Of a stretch of DNA of 64,000 nt, positions 30,217-39,103 are shown in pieces (the first letter of the stretch is position 1; every line of letters starts with the position of its first letter). This stretch comes from Zhongshania antarctica (GTDB taxonomy: Bacteria > Pseudomonadota > Gammaproteobacteria > Pseudomonadales > Spongiibacteraceae), in NCBI RefSeq assembly GCF_014202945.1, contig NZ_JACHHW010000006.1, positions 124,001 to 188,000 of the forward strand. Reading direction: 5' to 3'. A program made the position numbers and the translations under genes. The notes beneath the pieces are model-generated. The model was given only the letters and a program-made list of their open reading frames with translations. It was not told the origin of the DNA and made no database searches.

Positions 30217-30807
30217 GTGGATAATACCGAGCAAGTACTAGATCTGTTTCATCGCCACATTGAAAGCTGCATGTACACTATGGAGTCGCTCGGCGACATG
30301 ATCGTTCAAGCCAGTGAATGCCTAGCTGAAAGCATGTTGCATGAGCATAAGATTATTTGCTGTGGCGAAGGAACTAGCGGACTCATCGCCCACCACCTGG
30401 CCACCAATCTCCTCACTAGCTTTCAACAAGAACGCCCAGCACTGCCAGCAATGGTGCTCAGCGCGGACGCCGCTACCGCAATAGCAGTAGACTCCAGTTA
30501 CAATGACATTTATGCCAATCAAATTCGCGCGCTAGGCCAAGCGGGCGACTGCCTGGTACTTTGCTATTACGGCAACGGCTCAACAGCGACCTTACGCGCC
30601 ATTCAGGCCGCGCACGAGCGTGGCATGCGGGTCGTGTCACTGTGTAATCTCAGCGGCGGCGATGCCAGCTCACTACTCTCGCCAGAAGATGTCGAACTCG
30701 CTTTTCCGGTAGAAGACCGCGCCAGAGTCACAGAAATGCAATTAATCGCCGTTCACAGCATCTGTGAACTCATTGACAGCCAACTGTTTGGAAACCCTCA
30801 CGCATGA
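30217..30807 (+). CDS. diaA: SIS-domain protein, DiaA-like
   Basis: 196-residue single SIS-domain protein of the DiaA/GmhA group. DiaA binds DnaA and promotes initiation of replication; GmhA isomerises sedoheptulose 7-phosphate. Context (between yraN and a BON lipoprotein) and the C-terminal EMQLIAVHSICELID favour DiaA, but the phosphosugar loop (GEGTSGLIAHHL) differs from both and the assignment is by synteny. The start is GTG at 30217 with AGGAG 14 bases upstream, a rather long spacing. Confidence 0.85.
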   Translation: MDNTEQVLDLFHRHIESCMYTMESLGDMIVQASECLAESMLHEHKIICCGEGTSGLIAHHLATNLLTSFQQERPALPAMVLSADAATAIAVDSSYNDIYANQIRALGQAGDCLVLCYYGNGSTATLRAIQAAHERGMRVVSLCNLSGGDASSLLSPEDVELAFPVEDRARVTEMQLIAVHSICELIDSQLFGNPHA

Positions 30808-31376
30808 TCCAATTTCAACGCTATGCCCTACCGCTGCTCCTTATCGGCGTGCTCAGCGGCTGCACTCAGATACTCACCGCAACCACCGACACCCCGATCG
30901 CCGAAGATCCTGGCAGCCGGAGTCTAGGCAGCTACTTAGACGACGAGATCATTGAAACAAAGGCACTTGTTAATATCCGAAAAACTGATCCGGCACTGCA
31001 AAGCGCACGCATTGCAGTGACCAGCCATAACGGTATCGTGTTATTAACAGGCAATGTACCCAACAGCAGATTGAGCGGCGTTGCGGGCGACGTGGCCAAT
31101 GAAGTAAAAAAAGTTCGCAAAGTTCATAACGAGCTAGCCATTGGTGCTGACGTCAGCATGTTAGCGCGCAGCAATGACGCCTGGATCAGCACCAAAGTCA
31201 AAAGCCGACTCTCCCTCGACGACAAACTTGATGCGTCAAAAATCAAGGTTGTCACTGAAAACGGCGTTGTCTATTTAATGGGGCTAGTATCAAAATCGGA
31301 GTCTGACGTCGCAACAAAAATCGTCAGCGAGACGAGCGGCGTACAGAAAGTTGTGCGGGTATTTGAGTATTATTGA
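30804..31376 (+). CDS. dolP: BON-domain outer-membrane lipoprotein (DolP/YraP-like)
   Basis: 190-residue lipoprotein with a lipobox LSGC near residue 20 and two BON domains, about 45-115 (ending KKVRKVHNELAIG) and 125-190 (with ENGVVYLMGLV). E. coli DolP maintains outer-membrane integrity and binds anionic phospholipid at division sites. The start overlaps the preceding SIS gene by four bases (ATGA). It is the last gene of the operon, closed by a hairpin terminator. Confidence 0.92.
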   Translation: MIQFQRYALPLLLIGVLSGCTQILTATTDTPIAEDPGSRSLGSYLDDEIIETKALVNIRKTDPALQSARIAVTSHNGIVLLTGNVPNSRLSGVAGDVANEVKKVRKVHNELAIGADVSMLARSNDAWISTKVKSRLSLDDKLDASKIKVVTENGVVYLMGLVSKSESDVATKIVSETSGVQKVVRVFEYY

Positions 31377-31381
31377 GGCAT

Positions 31382-31418
31382 AAAAAAACCGGCCTGGATT
31401 CACATCCGGCCGGCTTTT
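31382..31418. terminator. Bidirectional terminator between dolP and sspB
   Basis: The stem CCGGCC-T-GGAT / ATCC-GGCCGG with loop TCAC (31389-31413) is flanked by seven A on the left and four T on the right. It lies between the dolP stop (31376) and the converging sspB stop (31424), so it can end transcription from both sides. Confidence 0.85.
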
Positions 31419-31423
31419 CAATA

Positions 31424-31837
31424 TTACTTAACCACTTTCAAACTCGGCTTGCCCTTAGCGGTCGGCAGCTTACTGAGACTTGCACTCGGCCGAGGCCCCG
31501 GCGGCTTGGGTGGCACATCCGGCTCTTCAGCATCAAAGAGCATGCCCTGACCGTTCTCTTTAGCGTAGACACCCAGTATTGCCGAGATTGGCGCACTCAC
31601 TTCCTGTGGCACACCACCAAAGCGGCCGCTAAACGTCAGAAAATCATTACCAACGTGCAACCCCACCACCGCAGACGGCGAAATATTGAGCACAATCTGA
31701 CCGTCTTGCACATACTGCTGAGGCACGAACACGCTGTCATGAAGTGCATTCACGAGAATGTAAGGCGTACAACCATTGTCGACCACCCATTCGTAAATTG
31801 CCCTAATCATATAGGGACGACTCGATGTCATTGCCAT
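31424..31837 (-). CDS. sspB: ClpXP adaptor / stringent starvation protein SspB
   Basis: Adaptor that delivers ssrA-tagged peptides to ClpXP. The 137-residue protein has the conserved substrate-binding domain (RPYMIRAIYEWVVDNG, VLNISPSAV, FSGRFGG), a proline-rich flexible linker, and a short C-terminal tail ending LKVVK that resembles the ClpX-binding module. It follows sspA by 17 bases. Confidence 0.96.
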   Translation of the reverse strand: MAMTSSRPYMIRAIYEWVVDNGCTPYILVNALHDSVFVPQQYVQDGQIVLNISPSAVVGLHVGNDFLTFSGRFGGVPQEVSAPISAILGVYAKENGQGMLFDAEEPDVPPKPPGPRPSASLSKLPTAKGKPSLKVVK

Positions 31838-31854
31838 AATATACAGCCAGTGGT

Positions 31855-32502
31855 TTAGGCTACTGACGCCTCGCTACGATTTTCACGCTCTTTTTCAGTC
31901 AGACTTTCCTGAAAAGAAGGTCGCTCAAACAATCTCGCCATATAATCGAACAAAGGCTTAGATTGGCGGGTTTGCGGAATAACCACACCCAGCTGAGGCA
32001 AACGCCACAGAATCGGCGCCAGGCAGCAGTCTACTAGCGTGAATTCATCACTCATAAAGAACGGCTTCTCAGCAAAAATAGGGGCTACAGTTAATAAACT
32101 GTCCCGCAATTCCTTACGCGCCTTTTCAGCATTCTTTTGATTGCCACCGACCAGCAGCTCATCAACCAAACGGCACCAGTCACGCTCAATACGGTAGATA
32201 TACTGACGACTCTCACCACGGGCTACTGGATAAACAGGCAATAGCGGCGGATGCGGAAAGCGCTCGTCAAGATACTCCATCATTACTTTTGATTCGTATA
32301 ATGCTAAGTCGCGATCAACCAAAGTAGGCAGCGAATTATACGGGTTCAGCTCGGCGACCTCTTCCGGCAGAGTGCCCGGCTTCACATCGACGATATCAAC
32401 AGTCACGCCTTTTTCGGCCAATACAATTCTCACCCGATGGCAGTAATGACTTGCTGCGTCGGAGAAGAAGGTCATGGTAGAACGCTTGGCAACAACGCCC
32501 AT
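31855..32502 (-). CDS. sspA: Stringent starvation protein A
   Basis: RNA-polymerase-associated protein with a glutathione-S-transferase fold that lacks GST activity in characterised members. It affects stationary-phase and acid-stress transcription. The ATG at 32502 (215 residues, [13 protein letters not shown]) has GAGG eight bases upstream; a GTG three codons earlier is in frame but lies over that site. The conserved N-terminal thioredoxin-like domain and [15 protein letters not shown] segment are clear. Confidence 0.95.
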   Translation of the reverse strand: MGVVAKRSTMTFFSDAASHYCHRVRIVLAEKGVTVDIVDVKPGTLPEEVAELNPYNSLPTLVDRDLALYESKVMMEYLDERFPHPPLLPVYPVARGESRQYIYRIERDWCRLVDELLVGGNQKNAEKARKELRDSLLTVAPIFAEKPFFMSDEFTLVDCCLAPILWRLPQLGVVIPQTRQSKPLFDYMARLFERPSFQESLTEKERENRSEASVA

Positions 32503-32526
32503 TGATCTCACCTCAAATTATCAAAC

Positions 32527-32565
32527 TAAAAACAAGAAACGGGCAGCTCCAAATAGAACCGCCCG
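32527..32565 (-). terminator. Terminator after the petABC operon
   Basis: On the minus strand a 10-pair stem with two G-U pairs (CGGGCGGTTC / GGAGCTGCCCG, 32540-32565) is followed by TTTCTTGTTTTT. It lies 47 bases after the petBC stop and before sspA, so it should separate the two units, wholly or partly. Confidence 0.7.
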
Positions 32566-32611
32566 CTGACTCTTTCCAACTCACACGACACGTCGCGCGA
32601 GCCAAAGGGGT

Positions 32612-34669
32612 TTAATGCACGTCTTTCCAATATTCGCGATTCAACAAGAAGGCAAATACAAAGAACACAGCAATAAATAACAGAACATACACGCCAATCC
32701 GTCTGCTTTTCGCAGCCGATGGTTCACCGACGTATTCCAAAAAATTAACCAAGTCATACACGACTTTATCATACTCAGCAGGGCTCAGGGCGCCCTCAGT
32801 CTGGTAGCTAAATGAACCGCAGGGGTTCAAAGCTTTACCATCATCACCAAACAGAATATTTTCGCCGGTTAGCGGGTCGCGTAATATGCCGCCGTTGTGA
32901 GCATGAACCGGGCCTGGTGCGCACTCGGGCATCCCCTGCAACTCGGCCATAACATGAGGCATACCCACATCTTTAAAGACTTTGTTGTTCACCCCATAAG
33001 GGCGTGAAGGGTCTGCATAAAAGGTACGCAAATAAGTGTATAGCCACTCGGGACTACGAGCGCGCGCCACCAATGTCAAATTCGGTGGTGCAGCGCCAAA
33101 CCACTTTTTTGCATCGGCAGCGGCCATTGAGTTATGCATGAGCGAGCCAATCTTGGCGTCGCTATCAAACTTGAGGTTTTCCTCAAACAATTCTAGCGGA
33201 ATCCCAAGGTCGTCAGCAGTACGCTGATAGCGCGCATAGCTCAGTGAATGGCAGCCCATGCAGTAGTTCATATAGGTGGCTGCGCCGCTTTGCAGCGACG
33301 GCAAATCAGTAACGTCAGTGTCGATTTGATCACAGGCCATCGTGCCGCAATCAAACGCCGACTCCGAACCAGCAGCTTTAAGCGGCAATACGGTTAACAG
33401 AATTACAGCCAACAGCACTAGCATGCTCTTCCAAAAGCCCATGCCACCGTCGGTGGTGCGGGTTGGCTCTGGCTTAGTGGCTTCCCACTTGGTCCAGAAC
33501 GGCATCAGCAAGAAGAAAGCGAAGTAGAGCACCGAACAGATCCGGGCCAATAAGGTCCGCGCCTCAGTAGGCGCCTTGACACCAAGCACACCAAGGATCA
33601 AGAAAGAAGCCACAAAAATCAGGATGGCCGCTTTACTGATATTACCCTTGTAGCGAATCGACTTCACCTTACTGCGATCCAGCCAAGGCAACAGGAACAA
33701 AATAGCTACCGAAGCGCCGAAGGCCATAAAGCCCAGCAGTTTATCCGGCACTGCGCGCAGCACTGAATAGAAAGGTGTGAAATACCAAACTGGCGCAATG
33801 TGCTCAGGGGTTTTCAAACCATTGGCGATTTCAAAGTTAGCGTGCTCAAGGAAATAGCCGCCCATCTCTGGCATAAAGAACACAATGCCACAGAACACAA
33901 ACAAGAAGACCGCAATCGCCGTCAAATCATGCACAGTGTAATAAGGGTGGAAAGCCACACCGTCTAAAGGTACACCGTTAGCATCTTTGTTCTTCTTGAT
34001 CTCAACACCGTCTGGGTTGTTTGAACCCACTTCGTGCAAGGCCAACAAGTGCAAAACAACCAGCGCGATTAAGATAATCGGCAATGCCACAACATGCAGC
34101 GCAAAGAAGCGGTTTAGGGTGACGCCGGAAATCAGGAAGTCGCCGCGAACCCACTGCACAATGTCTTCACCCACTACTGGAATTGCACCAAATAGTGAAA
34201 TAATAACCTGCGCGCCCCAATAGGACATTTGCCCCCAAGGCAGTACGTATCCAACAAACGCTTCAGCCATCAACGCGAGGAAGATGAACATGCCGAAAAC
34301 CCAGATCAATTCACGGGGCTTTTGGTAAGAACCGTAGATCAGGCCGCGGAACATATGCAGGTAGACCACGACAAAAAACGCCGAGGCGCCAGTGGAGTGC
34401 ATATAGCGGATCATCCACCCGAAGTCGACATCACGCATGATGTATTCAACGGAGTTGAAGGCTTCTTCAGAGCTGGGGGTAAAGCTCATGGTTAGCCATA
34501 CACCGGTCAGCAGCTGATTAACCAGCACGACCAGCGACAAGACACCAAAGAAATACCAGAAATTAAAGTTTTTTGGCGCGTAGTATTTACCCATATGGGT
34601 ATCCCACGCACGCATGATTGGCAGACGGGCATCAACCCAGTCGCGCAAACCCACTAACATTTTGACCAT
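32612..34669 (-). CDS. petBC: Fused cytochrome b / cytochrome c1 of the bc1 complex
   Basis: One 685-residue frame encodes both membrane haem subunits of the quinol:cytochrome c reductase. Residues 1 to about 410 are cytochrome b: eight hydrophobic helices, haem ligands H91/H105 and H192/H207, and a Qo motif reading PVWY (about 293-296). Residues about 411-433 form a signal-peptide-like helix ending LKAAG, and about 434-685 are cytochrome c1 with the haem site CMGCH at 470-474, a later methionine ligand region, and a C-terminal anchor helix (VYVLLFIAVFFVFAF). Pseudomonas has separate petB and petC; Bradyrhizobium FbcH is a known b/c1 polyprotein of this size, cleaved after insertion. The start overlaps the petA stop by one base. 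Cleavage here is inferred. Confidence 0.95.
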   Translation of the reverse strand: MVKMLVGLRDWVDARLPIMRAWDTHMGKYYAPKNFNFWYFFGVLSLVVLVNQLLTGVWLTMSFTPSSEEAFNSVEYIMRDVDFGWMIRYMHSTGASAFFVVVYLHMFRGLIYGSYQKPRELIWVFGMFIFLALMAEAFVGYVLPWGQMSYWGAQVIISLFGAIPVVGEDIVQWVRGDFLISGVTLNRFFALHVVALPIILIALVVLHLLALHEVGSNNPDGVEIKKNKDANGVPLDGVAFHPYYTVHDLTAIAVFLFVFCGIVFFMPEMGGYFLEHANFEIANGLKTPEHIAPVWYFTPFYSVLRAVPDKLLGFMAFGASVAILFLLPWLDRSKVKSIRYKGNISKAAILIFVASFLILGVLGVKAPTEARTLLARICSVLYFAFFLLMPFWTKWEATKPEPTRTTDGGMGFWKSMLVLLAVILLTVLPLKAAGSESAFDCGTMACDQIDTDVTDLPSLQSGAATYMNYCMGCHSLSYARYQRTADDLGIPLELFEENLKFDSDAKIGSLMHNSMAAADAKKWFGAAPPNLTLVARARSPEWLYTYLRTFYADPSRPYGVNNKVFKDVGMPHVMAELQGMPECAPGPVHAHNGGILRDPLTGENILFGDDGKALNPCGSFSYQTEGALSPAEYDKVVYDLVNFLEYVGEPSAAKSRRIGVYVLLFIAVFFVFAFLLNREYWKDVH

Positions 34670-35265
34670 TACGCAGCCCCCTGATCAATACCGATAACAA
34701 GCACACTGTCGCCTTCAAAGGAATAAGGAGGAACAATGAGGTTTTGAGACGCAGGTGAACCCTGATAGACACGGCCAGCCAAGTCGAAACGCGAACCGTG
34801 ACAGGGGCAAAAGAAGCCGCCCAACCAAGATTTGCCGCCGAGATCTGGCACGCCCACTTCAGGGTGATGCTTTGGCGCGCAACCGAGATGCGTACACAAG
34901 CCAACGAGAACCATATATTCTGGTCGAATTGAGCGGGTCGCAACGTCGACATATTCAGGCTGATCGGAACCGCTAGACTCAGGATCTTTTAGGTATTGGC
35001 CAAGCTCTTTCAGGCCCGTAATCTGCTCTTGGGTGCGACGCACCACATACACAGGCTTACCACGCCACTCCACAACAACCATCTGACCTGGCTCAAGCTT
35101 ACTGATATCGGCCTTTACTGGCGCACCAGCAGCCTTAGCTTTAGCACTTGGATTCCAAGAACCCACAAATGGCGTTGCTATACCAACGGCCCCGGCGGCA
35201 CCAACAACAGAAGTTGCGGCCGTCAGGAAACGTCGACGCCCTGTATTTACGCCGTCATTACTCAT
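34669..35265 (-). CDS. petA: Ubiquinol-cytochrome c reductase Rieske iron-sulfur subunit
   Basis: 198-residue Rieske protein. The N-terminus carries a twin-arginine motif (RRRFLTAA) followed by an uncleaved-type hydrophobic anchor. The two cluster-binding motifs are CTHLGC and CPCHGSRFD, including both histidine ligands and the disulfide cysteines. It is the first gene of the bc1 operon, preceded by GGGGGA and a promoter about 80-110 bases upstream. Confidence 0.97.
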   Translation of the reverse strand: MSNDGVNTGRRRFLTAATSVVGAAGAVGIATPFVGSWNPSAKAKAAGAPVKADISKLEPGQMVVVEWRGKPVYVVRRTQEQITGLKELGQYLKDPESSGSDQPEYVDVATRSIRPEYMVLVGLCTHLGCAPKHHPEVGVPDLGGKSWLGGFFCPCHGSRFDLAGRVYQGSPASQNLIVPPYSFEGDSVLVIGIDQGAA

Positions 35266-35347
35266 GACGATTCCCCCATAACATACGAAAAGTCAGGCTG
35301 GCCCCGCTAGATGAGCAGAACCCACTCTAAAATTCCAAATGGGCCAA

Positions 35348-35376
35348 ATACTAATGAACTTGACCCATTCTGACAA
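35348..35376 (-). promoter_or_regulatory. Probable promoter of petA-petBC
   Basis: TTGTCA (35371-35376) and TAGTAT (35348-35353) on the minus strand are 17 bases apart, upstream of petA and downstream of the rpsI terminator. Confidence 0.5.
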
Positions 35377-35420
35377 TAATTATGCTCTACAAAGATCTGG
35401 GTACAGAACTTTGTTCAGGC

Positions 35421-35457
35421 AAAAAAAAACGCCCACATCGCAGCTCGTGGGCGTTTT
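35421..35457 (-). terminator. Intrinsic terminator after rplM-rpsI
   Basis: Minus-strand stem ACGCCCAC / GTGGGCGT with a 10-base loop, followed by nine or more T, 47 bases beyond the rpsI stop. It is one of the clearest intrinsic terminators in the window. Confidence 0.9.
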
Positions 35458-35503
35458 CCGAAAGCCGCAATGGGCAGTCTCCACAGGCCAGAGGCCGTAG
35501 CGG

Positions 35504-35896
35504 TTAACGCTTGGAGAATTGTGGCTTCTTACGAGCTTTACGCAGACCGACTTTCTTACGCTCAACTTCGCGTGAGTCGCGGGTTACGAAACCTGCTTTA
35601 CGCAGACTGCCGCGTAGACCTTCGTCGTATTCCATCAGAGCGCGCGTGATGCCATGGCGAATCGCACCGGCTTGGCCGAAACTACCACCACCTGCGACGG
35701 TCACCAAAATATCAAACTTTTCAGACATTTCGACCAGCTCTAACGGCTGACGAACGATCATACGCGCCACTTCACGACCAAAGTACTGGTCAAGAGTGCG
35801 ATCGTTTACTGAAATAGCGCCGGTTCCTGCTTTCAGGAATACACGGGCTGACGAGGTTTTACGGCGACCTGTACCGTAATACTGGGTGGCTGACAT
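35504..35896 (-). CDS. rpsI: 30S ribosomal protein S9
   Basis: 130-residue ribosomal protein with the N-terminal [15 protein letters not shown] motif, [15 protein letters not shown], and a basic C-terminal tail ending KPQFSKR that reaches the P-site tRNA in the ribosome. It follows rplM by 12 bases in the universal rplM-rpsI pair. Confidence 0.99.
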   Translation of the reverse strand: MSATQYYGTGRRKTSSARVFLKAGTGAISVNDRTLDQYFGREVARMIVRQPLELVEMSEKFDILVTVAGGGSFGQAGAIRHGITRALMEYDEGLRGSLRKAGFVTRDSREVERKKVGLRKARKKPQFSKR

Positions 35897-35908
35897 ATTA
35901 CGCTTCCG

Positions 35909-36337
35909 TTAGATATTCAGTTCAACTGGCTGCTGAGCGGTATGTGGATGCTCAGTACCAGCGTAGACTTTCAATTTTTTAAACATAGCACGACCCAGCG
36001 GGTTTTTGGGCAACATACCCTTTACCGCTCCCTGGATCACGCGCTCGGGGGCTTTCTCGATCAACTTCTCGAAGCTCATCGACTTCAATCCACCCGGATA
36101 ACCGGTGTGGTGATGATAGATCTTACCACTTGCTTTATTGCCGGTAACGCGAATCTTTTCCGCATTAACAACAACGATATAATCGCCAGTATCAACATGA
36201 GGCGTGTATTCAGGCTTATGCTTACCGCGCAAACGATGCGCAATTTCACTGGCCAAACGACCCAATGTTTTTTCGGCGGCGTCTACTACGTACCAGTCAT
36301 GTATTACGTCACTGGGTTTTGCGCTTAAGGTTTTCAT
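35909..36337 (-). CDS. rplM: 50S ribosomal protein L13
   Basis: 142-residue early-assembly protein of the large subunit. The sequence [16 protein letters not shown], the HTGYPGGLK segment and the MLPKNPLGR motif are typical. First gene of the rplM-rpsI operon; a promoter lies about 40-70 bases upstream. Confidence 0.99.
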   Translation of the reverse strand: MKTLSAKPSDVIHDWYVVDAAEKTLGRLASEIAHRLRGKHKPEYTPHVDTGDYIVVVNAEKIRVTGNKASGKIYHHHTGYPGGLKSMSFEKLIEKAPERVIQGAVKGMLPKNPLGRAMFKKLKVYAGTEHPHTAQQPVELNI

Positions 36338-36377
36338 GTGTCTCGCCTATAGGGCCCGTACCGAACAAAGAGCGCGA

Positions 36378-36406
36378 ATACTACATAAGCGCCACAGGTT
36401 TTTCAA
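36378..36406 (-). promoter_or_regulatory. Probable rplM-rpsI promoter
   Basis: TTGAAA (36401-36406) and TAGTAT (36378-36383) on the minus strand are 17 bases apart. The -10 element is identical to the one proposed for petA. The leader between it and the rplM start is about 40 bases. Confidence 0.55.
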
Positions 36407-36447
36407 GCGGAATGTTTGCTTTTCTGAATGAATAGCGCCAAACACCG

Positions 36448-37545
36448 TCATGGACGGTGCTCTTGCCCGAGGTAATCCTCAGACTGCATTTCCAGAAGCC
36501 GACTCTGAGTCCGCTCAAACTCAAAATCCAACCGGCCGCCAGTATACAGATTCTCTAGCGATACTGCAGCCGACAAAACCAATTTAACGTTGCGATCGTA
36601 AAATTCATCAATCAAATTAATGAAGCGCCGCGCCTGATCGTCACGGCCCGCGCCCATTTGCGGCACATTGCTAATCACCACCGCATGAAACACCCTCGCC
36701 AATTCAATATAATCATATTGGCTGCGAGGGCCGTCACAGAGCTCATCAAAATCAAACCACGCCACGTCGTCCGCAACATAGCGGGCCTGTATCTGGCGCC
36801 CTTCAATATCCAGCCCCTGATCAGCGGTCGCCGCCTCTGGCGCCAAACGCTGAAAGCTGCGCATCAAACTCTGCTCAGCCGCATCACCTAATGGCTGGTA
36901 ATACAACTCAGCTTGCTCCAAGGCCCGCAGGCGGTAATCGACACCACCATCGACGTTAACAATTTCAGTACGCGTATTAATAAGCGCAATGGCGGGCAAG
37001 AAGCGCGCGCGCTGCAAACCGTCTTTATACAAACCATCAGGGATAATATTCGACGTGGCCACCAAGACCACGCCGCGCTCGAACAGGCGTTCAAACAATC
37101 CCGCCAAAATCATTGCATCGGTAATATCTGAGACAAAAAATTCGTCAAAGCAAATTACCCGCGCTTCATCGGCGATACGATCAGCCACAATCACCAAGGG
37201 ATTCTTTTCACCCGAAAGGGATTTCAATTCTTTATGAACCCGCTGCATAAAGCGGTGAAAATGCGCTCGCAGTTTATTCTCAAAAGGCAGAGTGTCGAAA
37301 AAGGTATCCATCAAATAGGTCTTACCACGACCCACACCACCCCAAAAATACAAACCTTTTATCTCTGCAACGACTGGGGGGCGCCGTGTCAAGCGCGCCC
37401 ACAGCCCCGCCGCGCCAGGCGCAGGCTGGGCAAGCAAGTCATCATACAAACGCTGCAAACATGTAACAGCGTGCTCTTGAGCTGGATCGTAGGAAAAATC
37501 AGCCTGTTCAAGATCTCGTCGATATCGCTGTAATGGGGTAGCCAT
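36448..37545 (-). CDS. zapE: Cell division protein ZapE (AFG1-like ATPase)
   Basis: ATPase of the AFG1/YhcM family that affects Z-ring stability in E. coli. Walker A is GGVGRGKT and Walker B is VICFDEFFVSDI. The ATG at 37545 gives 365 residues (MATPLQRYRRDL) with GAGGG upstream; a 70-codon extension in the same frame has no family similarity and is rejected. It is divergent from the yhcB/zapG-like gene, a pairing seen in other Gammaproteobacteria. Confidence 0.95.
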   Translation of the reverse strand: MATPLQRYRRDLEQADFSYDPAQEHAVTCLQRLYDDLLAQPAPGAAGLWARLTRRPPVVAEIKGLYFWGGVGRGKTYLMDTFFDTLPFENKLRAHFHRFMQRVHKELKSLSGEKNPLVIVADRIADEARVICFDEFFVSDITDAMILAGLFERLFERGVVLVATSNIIPDGLYKDGLQRARFLPAIALINTRTEIVNVDGGVDYRLRALEQAELYYQPLGDAAEQSLMRSFQRLAPEAATADQGLDIEGRQIQARYVADDVAWFDFDELCDGPRSQYDYIELARVFHAVVISNVPQMGAGRDDQARRFINLIDEFYDRNVKLVLSAAVSLENLYTGGRLDFEFERTQSRLLEMQSEDYLGQEHRP

Positions 37546-37693
37546 ATAAAGGCCCTCGTTAAGTCGGCGCAACTTTACCGACCCAACCACGAATTGGCAA
37601 TTTTTTATCTGGGCATACTGAACCCAATCGCCTGAGCAGTTATACTTGGGGCTACAAGAGTGACATACACGTCGACTCACCGGAGGAGTTTCT

Positions 37694-38170
37694 GTGCAAG
37701 ACCTAAGCACCCTGATCACCGTTGCCATCATCTGCCTACTCAGTGGCGCCGCCATCGGCTACTTCATCCTAGGGCGATTAAAGCCTGAGCAGCAAAATCG
37801 CGCGGCGCTAGAAAAGCAGTTCGGCGAAATGCAGCAGCAGCAGCAAGAGTATCAACAGCAGGTCAGCACCCATTTTGACCGCACGGGTGAACTCCTAAAT
37901 GAACTCGCTGAAAGCTACCGCAGCGTCCATAACCATATCGTAGAAGGCGCTCAAAACTTACACGCATCCGGTATCAGCCCGCTACAAGCGCTCCCTGAAG
38001 GCCGTCCAGTACTAGAGAGCAAATCCACCAAGGCCACGCCTTCAGCTCCACCGCTGGACTACGCACCACGCCAACCCGGCAAAAAAGGCGCGCTTCACGA
38101 AGAGTTCGGCATGGACTCTGAGAAAAAACCCAAAGATCATATCGACCCGCCACTCGCACCGCACCTCTAG
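37694..38170 (+). CDS. zapG: DUF1043 membrane protein YhcB/ZapG
   Basis: 158-residue bitopic inner-membrane protein. An N-terminal helix at about 7-27 is followed by a glutamine-rich coiled coil (near 40-75) and a charged, proline-rich tail that is probably disordered. E. coli YhcB (ZapG) acts at the interface of envelope synthesis and division. The start is GTG at 37694, supported by a strong GGAGGAG site five bases upstream. Confidence 0.9.
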   Translation: MQDLSTLITVAIICLLSGAAIGYFILGRLKPEQQNRAALEKQFGEMQQQQQEYQQQVSTHFDRTGELLNELAESYRSVHNHIVEGAQNLHASGISPLQALPEGRPVLESKSTKATPSAPPLDYAPRQPGKKGALHEEFGMDSEKKPKDHIDPPLAPHL

Positions 38171-38179
38171 CACGCCGCG

Positions 38180-38199
38180 CCCCAGCAACAACGCTGGGG
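38180..38199. terminator. GC-rich hairpin between converging zapG and Nif3-family genes
   Basis: Perfect 7-base stem CCCCAGC / GCTGGGG with loop AACAAC, placed between the stops at 38170 and 38237. There is no T run on either side, so it may be a weak or Rho-assisted end. Confidence 0.4.
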
Positions 38200-38236
38200 T
38201 CACCGCTGCCCCCACAGACAAACCAGCGCGCACCCG

Positions 38237-38998
38237 CTAAGCGGGATTATCAATATCGATAAACTCGTGCTGCAAATTGAATTGCGCAGCCAGCGCCCCA
38301 GCCAAAGCCTGCACACCATACCGCTCGGTCGCGTGGTGACCGGCACCAATATAGGTAATACCCAGCTCCCGCGCCGCTAAAATCGTCGGTTCCGACACCT
38401 CGCCACTGAGAAAAGCATCCAGCCCCAGCGCCGCCGCTTTTTCAATATAAGATTGTGCCGCGCCGGTACACCAGCCGATGCGCTGAATCGGCCGATCATG
38501 ACCCAACTCCAATAGTGGACGCCGCCCCAATACCCTAGCAACGTGGTCGGCAAAATCCTGCGCTGATTGCGGCGCCGCCAACACGCCAACATTACCGACC
38601 GAGCGAGGATTACCCGGCTCCAGGCCGCCCTCAACCGTAATACCCAGCTGATTAGCCAGCTGAACATTATTCCCCAATTCGGGATGCGCATCTAACGGCA
38701 AGTGGTAAGCAATCAAGCTGATATCATGTGTCAACAACAAGCCAAGGCGACGGCGCTTCATACCGACCACGCAGGGATCTTCACCCCGCCAAAAATAGCC
38801 GTGATGCACAATAATGGCATCCGCCCGCGCCTCAATCGCTGCTTCAATCAAGGCTTGGGACGCTGTCACCCCCGACACAATACGGTGTACCTCAGGGCGC
38901 CCCGCCACCTGCAGGCCATTGGGGCAATAATCATTAAAATTGTGCGGCGCCAACAGGCCATCTGCAGCGGCAAGCAAAGCAGACAATGAAACACTCAT
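38237..38998 (-). CDS. Nif3/DUF34-family metal-binding protein
   Basis: Conserved dinuclear-metal protein of the YbgI/NIF3 family. The ligand motifs HHGYFWRGEDP, HLPLDAHPELGNN and GAGHHATERYG are all present. Proposed roles in the literature include GTP cyclohydrolase I type 2-like annotation and metal handling; none can be assigned from this sequence. The ATG at 38998 (253 residues) has GGGAG at a good distance; an upstream 12-codon extension is unlikely. It is divergent from the DegS-like protease. Confidence 0.92.
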   Translation of the reverse strand: MSVSLSALLAAADGLLAPHNFNDYCPNGLQVAGRPEVHRIVSGVTASQALIEAAIEARADAIIVHHGYFWRGEDPCVVGMKRRRLGLLLTHDISLIAYHLPLDAHPELGNNVQLANQLGITVEGGLEPGNPRSVGNVGVLAAPQSAQDFADHVARVLGRRPLLELGHDRPIQRIGWCTGAAQSYIEKAAALGLDAFLSGEVSEPTILAARELGITYIGAGHHATERYGVQALAGALAAQFNLQHEFIDIDNPA

Positions 38999-39103
38999 AC
39001 AAGCTCCCAGAAATTCGAAAACGGCGTAAATCATGCTAGGCTAGCACGCCAGCAGTTTAGCCTAGCCAAAACGGCCAATTTAGTGCATCGCGAGGATCAG
39101 CTT

